Of a stretch of 64,000 bases of DNA, positions 33,201 through 44,209 are shown piece after piece. This DNA comes from Deinandra increscens subsp. villosa (lineage: Eukaryota > Streptophyta > Magnoliopsida > Asterales > Asteraceae), in contig JBCNJP010000006.1 in the NCBI GenBank assembly GCA_039602395.1, forward strand, positions 54,711,502 to 54,775,501. Direction: 5' to 3'. Position 1 is the stretch's first letter, and each line of letters begins with the position of its first letter. Made by a program: the position numbers and the translations under genes. Under the pieces are notes generated by a model. That model did not search any database and had not been told where the DNA came from. It was given only the letters and a program-made list of their open reading frames with translations.

Positions 33201-34963
33201 GTACCACCGTCGACACAATCACATTGATATCGGTCAACCCAAATCATTTTTCCACCAGACTCGCGTCAATTGTATCGTATGACTCTCTTCGAAAACGTGT
33301 TGTTGCTACTACCGTACATAAGCTACCTCGCCCTTCATCCTGAGTCTGTATTCTCATACTTGATACCATTCATGCTTCTACAAAGAACTTTTTGGTCATT
33401 AGAACATCACCCTTATTTTGGATCTTTACCGTAGGGTGATATGCGCAACGATATATCCCATGTTGGCGAACCTCATTTTAAACCTCAACGTGAAAGACTA
33501 CCTTATCTTTTGAATTCGCTTCAGAAACTCGAATTGTATTCGCGTTGCGTCCGCTAAACTCCCAGAATCCTCACCCCGGGTGAACACCCCACCGACCGAA
33601 AACGTGAATAAAAAAAAATCTTTTGTCGCAAAATTCAAATTTTCTTTTTTTATCTTTCACATGTTTTAAATCTTGCACTCACATTCAAACCAAAGGCATT
33701 GGGATAAGATACCCTATTTTCAAGTACATTATCTAACAAGATTTGTCAAATAGCTAGGAATGGCAAGGAAACTGGTACACCCTCAACATGCTGGCAGTGT
33801 GGTGGGTTAGCTGCGGTACACCCTATACATAAGCACTATCGGCATGTGGAAGGTGGGATTAGTGCTGAACCACATATTTACATTGAAATCATAGACAAAA
33901 ACCTTATTTTCAGAAACGTCATTCAATGGGACATTGCCCACAATAAAACAAAATCTATGTTATTTCCGTTGTGATTTCCCATGTCCCTCAGGCATAATTT
34001 CACTAGTAGGGACATACACAGTTTAATCAAATAAAACTTATTGTTTTCCAACCCTCTAGATTGAAAGGAAACATCCTGATATGAATTTCCTACTAAGGGT
34101 CAAATATAAATTACGACCCAAATGAACACAACAACGTTTTAACAACTCAAGTCTTGTATTATAAAAGACAAATCACATGTTCCTTGGAGTAACCCCATGA
34201 CCTTTCCAGGACCCTTATCAACGTTCACTCGTCCCAGACCCGTACTCGTCTCATTTCACCATAGGAATTGGTGAAATGTTTAAATTTGTCTTCTAGTCAT
34301 TGCGTTTTCCGGCATATCATTACTTATCTATCGCAAGAACGCCTACATTCAAAACCAGTCACCGGCTTGGTGAAGCTGAGCGACTCTTTATGAGATTACC
34401 ACGTTTACTCGCTATGCTATTGGTACTGTTCTGCGAACTATAAGAACCACCCGATCTTAGCCAAATTCAAGGATGCATACCCACTCTCTAGATACGTTAA
34501 CGTTCAAACCCTTTTAGCAGCACTTCTTGCCTATACCGTGTCATTTGATACAATACTTTCTGTTATCTTATTGGAATACTACAACTGAAAGCTACTCAGG
34601 CATATGGTCACTTCGTCATATTAAATACTTCGATTTCGGATATGGTGTCATTGCGACACTCGTTAAGCCTAACCATGCGAGGCGGTTCAACTCACTCACG
34701 GAAACGTTCGTTATAGAAAATCACTCTTTGTATGACTATGCGAAATGTCCACTCAATGCTTTTAATCATATACCATCCATCACTCCCCTTGGAACAGAGA
34801 ACTTGGATTCTCTAATAATAACACTATCAGGGCAAATTCCGTGAAACAGTTAGCACTAAAGGAAATTTCCTTTCAACTCGGGAACGATATGACAACTAGA
34901 AATTTCACGCACCTTGAGCGTTACAACAATTTTCGAGACGAAAATTCTTTAACATGGGGAGGC
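30250..34963 (+). mobile_element. internal region 2 (near-identical copy of internal region 1)
   Basis: It has the same length and content as 22684-27397, including the primer site at 30253-30266, the TTAGCGRACTT array at 30494-30838 and the polypurine tract before 34964. A difference from copy 1 is A-to-T in the ACACCC(A/T)ATACAT tract near 33823. Confidence 0.9.
30494..30838 (+). repeat. array of 18 TTAGCGRACTT motifs, copy 2
   Basis: It has the same motif order and spacers as 22928-23272, as expected from the tandem duplication. Confidence 0.95.
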
Positions 34964-37305
34964 TGTGACAATTGCAACCTTCCAAGTTAACTCCGCTAAC
35001 TTTTTCCGTTAACTCCGTTAACTTTTTTCTGTTAGTTCCGTTAGCGAACCCGAGACCCGTTATTTGATTAATTGTATATTGTTCATGTTTATTTGCTAAT
35101 TGATGTTAGTAACTTATTTTGTGAATTCGTTTCGTGACGTTATGTGTTATTTGAAAATTTTGCGTTTTCGGGTAAAACCGGACTTCGCGCGTAAATTGAA
35201 ATTTTTATGTGTAAATGCTAACTTTACGTAACCCGACTAAATCTTGCATGTTAAATGAGTTAAAAACAATTGATGATGTTTTTAGAATTTTTACTTCACA
35301 AGTTTTAGTTAAAAACCCATTTAATTAAGTTTTATGCTACATGTGCAAAAATGGAACTTTGAGGGACTAAAGTGTAAATATACCTTAAGAGAAATCTGCC
35401 CCAAAACTCTCCCCCATCTCATTTTCACGTATCATCATCTTCATCCTCCTCTCCCTCTCTTTCTCACGACTCAAAACACCCACACACATACACATTCGAA
35501 ATTGGTGAAATCAAGCTTCAAGGAGGTGAATTCAAGTAACTACAAGGCTCAAGAACACTCAAGGAAACATCCTCTTCACTTCATCTCCTCCATCTCGCGA
35601 TTTCTTTCTCAAACTTGTAAGCCCTAGATTCTCAAATTCGAAATTTGTTGGTTGCATGTGTGTTCTTTAGTGTTTGAATGCTAAATGGTGAGTTATTATG
35701 CTCCAAATTCATGTGATAAGTTGAGATATGCTATATGTCTAATTGGGGACAGATTTGGGTTCGGATTTAGGGCTGGAATTTGGGTTAAATTTCTGCTATG
35801 TGAGTGTTCTTGAAGTTGTTATGTAGACAAGCATGAAAACTAAGGGTATGTGCTTATAATGCTAGCCTTATGTTCAAATTTTGCTATGTTCTTGGTATGA
35901 CCTTGTTCACTACAGAAATTACATGTTGAAATGGTAATAATTGTGTTAGTAGGTGTTGGATGACCAAATTGTTGCTCAAAGTTTGAAAACCGAAATTTTT
36001 GCAAACTATAAAGTATGGACAGATCCGTCCAGATTTTTAGGCCGACTTGCAGAGAGGTCATAACTCACTCAATTTTTATCGAAATCAGTTGATTCTTTTT
36101 CCCTAGTAAAGTAGGATGTCTTAGCTTTACAACGGCTACTCGCACACTTTCTAAAACCTCCGTTTGGTCATCCAAAACACTGCTGCAAGTTAGATGCGCA
36201 GAGCTGTATTTTTTCTGTGAAAAGTAGACTTTGCTTTTTGGTTGAGCATGATAACCTCGTTATAATGAGGGGTTTGTTAAATGAAAATGAGGTTTATATA
36301 TTAAAAGTAAGATCTGGAAGGTTTTGTGCCTAAACTCTAAGTTTTGAATGAGTTATGCAAATTTTAAACCTACTTTGACTATTTTGCAAATTGCTAAAAT
36401 TTCCAACTTCCGACGCGCATAACTTTCTCAATACTTATCCGATTGAGTTGATTCTTTTTGCAACATTCCCTAAATGTTGATTAGTTATTGCCTACCAAAT
36501 TTTAGGAGTTAACTCCAAGAAATGAACAATTTAGCTGTGTCACCAAATGGTGGGTTAATGTTTGACAAAGGTGATTTTTGGCCAACTTCGGACGTGCATA
36601 ACTTTCTCATACCTTAACCTTTTTGCTTGATTCTTTTTGCAACAAATCCTAATTGTTATGTAGTATATGCCTGTAAAATTTAAGAATCTAATTCCAAGTA
36701 TTGTGGATTTTAGCTATGCCACTAGTTAAGTGCTTGAGGTTTGACTTTCTGGGTCAACTTTGACTTAAATTGCAATTTCTTGATTTTCTCCCAAATTGGG
36801 ACTTGTACGTGCATTGTGTGGCTTGTATGATTGTATGAAACATGTTTAGGTGTTTATGTGCTAATTTCGTCCTAGCGACACCTTCTAATTTGATTAGACC
36901 ATATTTATCCGAATAGGTTGACTTTGACCAACCTGTTGAACCAACTGCTGAGTACTAGTGCACCCTAAGGTGAGTTCACTTACTATTATTGTTATATCCG
37001 GTTTAGGATGATAACACACAAATAGTTGCATCCGGTAAAGGATGGCAACCCAAGGGTAAAGGTATTTCTTTACTTGAGTAATTTTCCGACAAAATATCAT
37101 ATGTTGCACTGAATTGCTTTATTTATAAAAAGTCCTTACATTCGGGCCGTTAATATACAATAGCGAGGTAATGTTGAGTAGTACTACTGGGGATTGACAC
37201 CCCCGCTCAGCGGTGCACGGGATGCACCCTCCCGACTGGCGGTCGGACTGAGATCAATGTTAGCCTAACCACCGTGATCCGGATGGACACGGGAAGGCAA
37301 GATTC
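34964..37305 (+). repeat. LTR 3 of the array, truncated (2,342 bp)
   Basis: It matches LTR 1 up to the base equivalent to 22173 and then breaks at GGCAAGATTC into unrelated DNA. The missing 510 bp holds the acceptor-like site, LTR end and primer site, so this copy could not prime reverse transcription. The break is not at an LTR terminus, so no target-site duplication can be scored. Confidence 0.9.
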
Positions 37306-37655
37306 GAGCTGTTTGGTAAGATATGAAGCTGTTCACTTTTCATGTACTTTGCATCAAAAAATTGTTGCATCAAAAGTTTCTCTAAACAAACTAGTTCTAT
37401 ATATTAACCAAAGTGCGGTGTTGATCCAGTGTGGTGGGCTGCGGGAACACCGCCGCACCAAAACCACTTCTTGTGGGCACCGAGTACCGCACAATACCTC
37501 ATCTCCTCTTCTCTATATGCCTCCTATTCTTCTCCTCTCTCCCATACTTCCTTTTTTTTTAAATTTTTATATTATTAAAAAAAAGTGTAGTTTTTTTTTT
37601 GCTAATTTTTTTTAATAAATTTTCATAAAACCACAAAAGCAAGGAACGAGACTCA
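37306..37655. other. non-coding flank of the truncated LTR
   Basis: It contains an imperfect inverted repeat (GTGCGGTGTT at about 37411, AACACCGCCGCAC at about 37446) and long A/T homopolymers (about 37552-37612). It may be a decayed small DNA transposon, but no complete terminal repeats with target duplication were found. Confidence 0.35.
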
Positions 37656-37659
37656 AGTA

Positions 37660-38440
37660 TCCACGCAGGAAAGGCGAGCAACAAGCTGCGCCGCCAACCC
37701 TTTTTGAATGGCAAACCCTAGACGTATGAATACAACATTCTTCGATCTAGAGGCTGCAACACTTCCATACATGACCTTTTGGATCCGTCCCAGCATGGCA
37801 GCTGCTTCTGCCTCAAGGTGACCAAAAGTATCAAAAGCACGCTTTTTCGTGTTTGTTCACCTTCCCAGCAGCCGCTCTGGACACCGCCTGGCCCGCCGTG
37901 AAAGTACTAGCCCTCAACCCCACAAGGGGAGAAACCCCCGTTAAATCAACGCGTGCATGCTTTCCATTCTGCCACCCAAAAACAAGTATGTCGGCTGGTC
38001 TAAGGGTTGAGCGCCCATCCAAGGGGTCAGACAGAAAGTTAATCGGAGCTTCGTTCCTGGCCGATATCCCAACCCTCTTGAAAATGTCAAACAAAACGTC
38101 CCGGACCACATCGTGTCGATATTTAAAACCCGGAAGCTCTTTGCAATGAGCGGCATGCTCCCCAAATGAGTCCATACACGCCTTGTTGCATACGAGACAT
38201 TTTTCATCCACGGGGAACAGGGGGACCATGAGCCGATACTTGAGGATTGTCCGGTATTCGACAGGCGACATATGTTGCCCCAACCCGTCGATAGGAAGAG
38301 CATGAAGAAAGTCTTGCGCATGTGGTTGTCGGAGGCACCCCCAAACTGCTTTTTGCCTAGCTGTCATCTCATAAGTAGCTTCCATCTCGAGCATGGTTTT
38401 ACCAAAGAGGGCATTCGCCAAAACGTGTTGGGCTTTTGGT
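37660..38440 (-). pseudogene. C-terminal zinc-knuckle/endonuclease-like region of a reverse-transcriptase-type element
   Basis: Minus-strand coding runs from about 38440 to a stop at 37831, then resumes in another frame to about 37660. It contains WGCLRQPHAQDFLHALPID, a zinc-knuckle-like pattern (CLVCNKACMDSFGEHAAHC), GFKYRHDVVRDVLFDIFKR, and RPADILVFGWQNGKHARVD followed by LTGVSPLVG. The order C-x2-C...H-x4-C, RH(D/N), PxD...VD resembles the C-terminal zinc-binding and PD-(D/E)xK region of endonuclease-bearing retroelements; that is family inference. After KHEKACF the frame breaks, a short segment is missing, and DTFGHLEAEAAAMLGRIQK ... GFAIQKGLAAQLVARL follows. No RT catalytic core is present, so it is a fragment. 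Confidence 0.65.
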
Positions 38441-38559
38441 GGGGGTATTAAGGAGGTAAAGTGTGAAAATATGGGGTGATAATGTGGCTATGTGATGGCA
38501 AAAGAAGTGTGGAGTTGAAATAGTGTAGTGTGGGTATTAGAAATACCCTATAACCTTCT

Positions 38560-41500
38560 TATAATTGCTATATAATCACTCACCTTTTGTCAATGTAAAT
38601 ACATGGTACATTCGAGAACCATCTGATCCCCTTCCCTGCCTTGCAAGTTGCAACCTCTGGTGCGGCGAAAACAAATTCTTTCTATCCTAATTGGTCTTGA
38701 TCTTCATCACTTCATCAAAAGCTCATCCAAACCACCTGCCCTACCAGTTCTGAGTACTCTCGTTTATATAAAGCTGGTGAAAAACAAATAAATAACATAA
38801 GGGTGATAGTAACATAAGGCTGAATGGCTGCACGATGTTATTGCAGTTTGTGTGGGTGGACACAAAGAATGGCTTTCTGTAAGCCTTCTTCACAGCAGCT
38901 GCCAACCACTGTCAAACCCAAGAATCTGAAAATAAAATAAAAAACATCATATTAGTTATTACACATTGACAATCTAATATTCAAATTCTGTTATGAAAAG
39001 GCACGTATAGAAATGTTGAGTGTACCGCATGCAAGTTGCCTTGTTTCATGCCATCTATTTACTTCAGCATCAAGACCTTCTACCAGTCTCCAAGCTTGAC
39101 CTAAAATCCAAAATTTAAATCATAAGCACAACAATTCATATAAACTAAAGTTCTGACACAATTAGTTCGTGACAGCAACATCATACAGACTTCAAAACTC
39201 CATATGTATGCCAACTTCCTTTAAAAGGATTAAGGGAAAGGTAATGTTAAAAGGAATAGAAACCCATGTGAAATGCATGAAAAAATAAATACTACTCACA
39301 ATAATATATTATTTAGGATTTAAATTACAACGCTTTATAAAGGCAGTGAAATCTGAACACTATCACCAACTCCATATTGACAAGTGCCTGGTGAGGCATG
39401 TTCTCGTCAAGATCAGAAGACGGAACCAATCCAAACTTTGATTCGTAAATTACGCCAACGGGTTATTACCTGAGATAGGAGTCTAGGACCATTATGACCA
39501 CTTGCTTATACCAGCTAGTTATTCTTCTTCTGCTGCTAGCCCAGCAGCTTATACCATGACATCAAGATTTTCAGCATCTTTGAAACAGCACTGATTCTTT
39601 GACTGTGGTTAGTTGACCAACTCTGTTATAGGAAATGTGGAACAAATAACAGACGAAAGTGAACAAACATACATGGTAAATCCCACTCGCTAACAAAACA
39701 AAAACAACAATGCTAATGCATAAATAAAATGAACATAAGAATTAATGAAAAACCGTAAATTGTCGTCATGATAGCTTCAACGCCAAAATACATACAAAAT
39801 ATAAGAAATAAGATGATAGTAAATATGATAGCCAACAATATACGGCAAGAAGAAAATTCGAACCATAGCTCGTGAACTCGCACAATCTGCAACAAAGGGT
39901 AACAAACGAGTAAGTATGGTGGTCTAAGACTAGAAATAAGCAGGATTTAAAACAATTCATAATGGTAAAATCAAAGATAATAGCAATGACGAATAAATAA
40001 ATTGAATATAGGTAAAGGAAAACCGTAGATTGTCCTCATGATAGCTCAATGCTCAATAAACCTAAAATAAACAAAATAAAAGAAATTACAAGGAAAATAC
40101 CAAATGATAAGCCACGGAAAAAATACCATTGTCGCCAATTTAGACTTGTAGAAGATTTTATATTATCTCAAAAAGATACGGCGAGAACCCAGAACTGGGT
40201 CTCATGAACAAAAACACAACTATCAACCACGGCATGGAGCATGCATAATTATATTCCCAAATATAGAAGAAACAAGATAACCTTAAGAACTGTTAGGCGA
40301 AGACTTGCAGCAGATTTATTTAATATTATCACAAGAAGATGATATGATACGAAGAACCTAAAACCATGTCTCATAACTCCTCACACTCACACATAGCTTG
40401 CATAATAATAATCCCAAATATAGAATAAATGGAAAGATAAACCTAGAAACCCTTCGACAAAAAAGAACATGAAAGTCTATTTAAATGACGGTACCGAACA
40501 TTCTGTATTTCATCCATTAGGTTTGACCACTTAATAGCTAAGTTTTTCTGTTTAACTTCATGGCAATGAGAGAATTTCCCTTGTGCAAATCAGGGGCTAT
40601 TGCAGATTTCAAGAAAGGTTCTATTGACTGTGCTTACAGGTTGACTTTTCTTTTTAGATGTTTATAATTAATTACTGGGTATATAACAATTAGACCAGTT
40701 AGTGCTTTATAAGAAAACATACTAATATTAAAAAGGAATAACTGTGATTAACGGTTAGTGCTTCAAAAGGAAACATACCAAGTCCCATTAGTTGTTCTCA
40801 TTAGTTAAAGATGATCTCAGTCATATGAATATTCTTTGGAGTTGTTCATAATAATGAAAATGAAGAAAACACACAAAGCAAAAGTGATATTTAAGTAAAC
40901 TAAGATAAATTTAGTTCAAAGTTTTCCCAAAAAAAATTATTTTGCAGTTAAGAACATAAACTATAAAATGTAAACATTAAAATGACTCATAAAGTGAACA
41001 AATAATCAACAAATTTACCTGAACTCTTACTGCCATCATTGATTGATTCCAAAGGTTGCAAAACTAAATTCAGAGCTTCATGACATTCCCTTTAAGATCA
41101 AGAGTATCAGATTGCTGTTCATCATCTTCACTAAAGTCGTAAGCTATTATTCAGGCCAATCGTCTCCAGCCATAAACAAAAGATACCAGCACCCTAAGTC
41201 CACCGACTTGATAACTTAATTTCACCTATTGCAGTGTTTATGAGAGTTAACTACGAACAAATCATCTTTCGTAACAGTGGTAACAATGAACAAATCAGTA
41301 ATAAAATCAAGATTCACAAACATATATCAAATTTGGAAAATCGGCAAACAATAGCCCAAATTTTTTCTAGGTTTTCAATTTAAAATTCCTTACAGTGTAA
41401 GCAAACTTTCAATTGATTAACTCAAAAACTCAGAGCTTATTTCTTGATCGAAATCCAAATTCTACGTTAATCTGTTACAACTAACGAAACATAATCGTAG

Positions 41501-42260
41501 ACTATTTCTGTAAAAACAAACCTTGCTCTTACCGAATTGAACACTGTACAAATCAGAAAATCAAGTTTAGAAACAATAACTTGATAATACTAAACTGTAA
41601 CTCATTAACCGCTAAAAACGCAGAACGGGAGTAATTAATCTGTTACGACTTACTATGTGATCGTGATTGAAACATACCTTTGAGGCTTTGACCATTAACC
41701 TCCATCTGTTGATGATTAATTTTACACACTACCTCAAATCTAGGGTTATCAAACATTTATTTAAACGGCTGAAAACTCGATTAGGGTTTGGAGGTTTACC
41801 TTAGCCACATGCACCTGCTGATCTAATCCGGAAATCCTGCAAAATTTAGGTAAACGTCAAATAATGAAAACTAGTTTACGCCATAGAAGCAGAATCTGGA
41901 GCGAATAAAGAACAATCATCGTCACATGAAGCAGACGAGGTTTAACCCCAATGAGTGAAACCCTAATTGAAAAATAGATGTTAAAAGGCCTAAAATATGA
42001 TGAATAAAACAAAACTCAAAGCACTTGCCTTGTTGTTTACGTCTAATGGAAAGAAGAGGAACTACGAGCGTAAGACAAACAGCTCTTCGGAAATTCTGGT
42101 CCGTTTCCGGCGATCGGAGTGGAATTAGAAGGAGGCGTTCATGTTGTATATGGAAGTCTGTGACGGTGGAGAGCCGTTGGAGTAGAAGTAGCGTGAAGGG
42201 ATTGAGCGTAAAAGGGGCGCCATTCTTACCCAACGGTCCAAATCCACTTGCCATATTGAC
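38560..42260 (-). other. possible minus-strand spliced transcription unit, mostly non-coding
   Basis: The minus strand holds several splice-bounded blocks with short open frames: about 42041-42254 (starts MASGFGPLGKNGAPF), 41800-41836 (TTTGCAG acceptor, GTAAAC donor), about 39385-39480 (YESKFGLVPSSDLDENMPHQ) and about 39046-39107 (QAWRLVEGLDAEVNRWHETR). Joining the first two gives a stop, so they may be 5' UTR or pseudo-exons. I recognise no family. Alternatives are a decayed gene or a long non-coding RNA. Confidence 0.2.
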
Positions 42261-43145
42261 ATATATTTCTTTTTTGTTTTAACGAATTTTTTTTCATAAA
42301 TAGGTTTTTTATAAAAAAAATTTCAACAAAAATGGGTGGTCTATTTTTTTTCTTCGGAAATAGTAATTTCGCACCTGTCAAATGCGAAATTAGGCTCGGG
42401 TTTAGGTTTGGTGGTCGTATTCTTGCTTCGGCTTGGAAGATGTTGATTATGTGGGCCCGTCGCACACTTCCCAAGTGCGAAAATGCCTTCTTTGAACCCT
42501 AATTTGCTGTTGCGAACTGCGAATTGTCATAAATTTTTTCTTTCTTTTGAATGATAGATATAGATGGATATATACATGCATTAACAACAAGTTTTTCTTT
42601 TTCTTTTGAACTAAGTACACTACAACCTACAAACACACTTATTAAAGTGTTGACAAGACTATACATGTAGAGTAACCTGCAAACACTATACATGCATGTA
42701 TTAATGATAACTACAAGATTGATTGATAATATGCATTCACTAAAGATTATCACATGCGTACAATATACATTTTGCCATTCATTGTAAAGTGCGAAATGGG
42801 TCAGGCCATCACATCACCCGAAATTATTCAAACAAAACCCGAAAGTTTTCAAACAAAACCTGCATATTCAGCCAAAACCTACATATTCCGTATACCTGCA
42901 AGCATTCAACAAAAACAATGTAATAATTCACATGCATGTTCACTGCAAACCATGTTCATCCACTCTTTTTTTCTGAAAGTTATTCACCACATATTTAAAG
43001 CTATCTACCAAACCCTTTTCTCTTTAAATTCAGTCCAAATTCATATATTTTGCACACATTATCCAAACCCTTTACTCTCTCAAGAAATTCCCTTGTAACC
43101 ACATTAATTTCCGATCTTCACATCTTAATTTCTTACTCTTTCATA
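42261..43145. other. non-coding stretch before the MULE fragment
   Basis: AT-rich with homopolymers. A 114-codon plus frame at 42754-43098 lacks motifs and looks like chance. CATACTAAT-like and ACATGCA-rich tracts occur near 42660-42710. Confidence 0.35.
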
Positions 43146-43653
43146 ATGTCTTCATTCAGACCGTTCATCTTAAGAATTTTTTTGGGGTGGTAACATTTAT
43201 TACGATAATGGTCTAGTTTCATCTGATGAATCAACTAAAATCTCTTCATTTCCTATTCGTGAAAAATTCACATTTGAACAACTTGTTAAAAAGGTATATA
43301 GCCTTGTTGGTGTAAGTGGGCAAGAGTTTAGTGTGTCCATGTTGTTGTCCTACGAGTTTAATGGGGTACGTGAAGCTTCACACATCCACGATGGCGGCAG
43401 TTTAGAGATGTTGTTTTTCTTGGCTGAAACACAAGCTTGTTACAGGGGTGACATGTACGTTAAAATGGAGGCGGTAATTCCCACTGGTGATTCTGGTTAT
43501 ATTAACCAGGAACCCGAATACGAGACATATCCGGCCAACCAAGAAGAAGACGGTGGCTTTGACGGCTCTAATTCATACATCTCTGAATCAATGTCTGTAG
43601 ATGATAGACTGGTGACGTGGATCCTATGTGGCTTTTTTAAATTAAGTTATTAA
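43146..43653 (+). pseudogene. MULE (MuDR-type) transposase N-terminal fragment
   Basis: An ATG at 43146 opens MSSFRPFILRIF and then hits a stop. In the next frame the sequence continues GGNIYYDNGLVSSDES, FPIREKFTFEQLVKKVYSLV and GVSGQEFSVSMLLSYEF, with acidic residues toward the end. The GGxxYYDNG-like start, the FTFEQL(V/L)xxVYxLVG segment and a following beta-rich stretch are typical of the N-terminal region of plant MuDR-type transposases, before the zinc finger and DDE domain. The frames are joined across a T7 run at 43177-43183, so one extra base there breaks the gene. No SWIM or DDE part follows; the reading ends in LVTWILCGFFKLSY at 43653. Confidence 0.5.
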
Positions 43654-43767
43654 AAAGAAGGGACTATAGTTGCAACTTAATAAAAAAGGAGGACTTATTT
43701 GTAATTTCTATAAAATAGTTTTAAAAAAGGAAAAAAAAGGAAGAAAACACAGTCTCGTTCTCTCGTT

Positions 43768-43993
43768 CACTACAACAAAAAAAGCCTTTAATGACGTGCA
43801 AAAGCGTGTCATTGTATCCACCATCATAAATTTTTACGACGCACATTTGTGTGTCATTAATTTATGACACACTTTTATGACGCTCTTTTGTGACACCCGT
43901 TTGCGCGTCATCCTATAAGTGTCATCGTTGTCTATTCTTGACATTCTTTTTATGTCATCATTTTATGACACGCATTTTGCGCGTCATGATTTT
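43768..43993. repeat. CACTA terminal repeat and subterminal palindromes
   Basis: After the CACTA terminus there are at least five short palindromes of the type TGACRCGC-(4-5 nt)-GCGYGTCA (for example about 43792, 43838, 43864, 43889 and 43967). Subterminal repeats of this kind bind the element's own accessory protein in En/Spm. No ORF lies here. Confidence 0.75.
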
Positions 43994-44209
43994 AATTTTT
44001 TCAAAAAAAAAAATTTGTATATAATTTCTTTTTTTTCCCCATTAATCCTGCTAATATTACAAAATACACGTGCATTCACCAAAATATTGCATTTCATATA
44101 TATATAAGTTTAAACAATGTGTTTTATTCGCATACAATTCACTACAAAAGCTAATTACTAGTAATTAAGGAGTAGGCCACTAAGGTTTACAAACATATGA
44201 CACTAGCTA

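Larger units (their letters stand above)
19832..37305 (+). mobile_element. tandem LTR-retrotransposon array: LTR-int-LTR-int-truncated LTR, 7,566-bp period
   Basis: Three LTRs (19832-22683, 27398-30249, 34964-37305) separate two complete internal regions. Each LTR starts TGTGACAATTGC and complete ones end GGGTGTGACA. Copies differ by only scattered single bases (for example near 21357, 26257/33823 and 36806). Internal regions have a Met-initiator-type primer site and a polypurine tract preceded by CAATTTTCGAGACGAAAATT, a motif I associate with the 3' end of Tekay/Del-type Gypsy elements. No ORF above about 105 codons exists in 4.7 kb, so the element is non-autonomous (LARD-like). Arrays of this form arise by unequal recombination between LTRs. 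The third LTR lacks its last 510 bp. Confidence 0.85.

Noticed and set aside
37274..37615. 113-codon plus frame across the end of LTR 3
   Set aside because: It starts in LTR sequence and continues over the rearrangement junction into homopolymer-rich DNA; it is a chance frame.
37853..38149. 98-codon plus frame
   Set aside because: It is the antisense shadow of the endonuclease-like pseudogene on the minus strand.
42754..43098. 114-codon plus frame near the MULE fragment
   Set aside because: It has no recognised motif, low-complexity composition, and no splice or promoter context linking it to the MULE frame.
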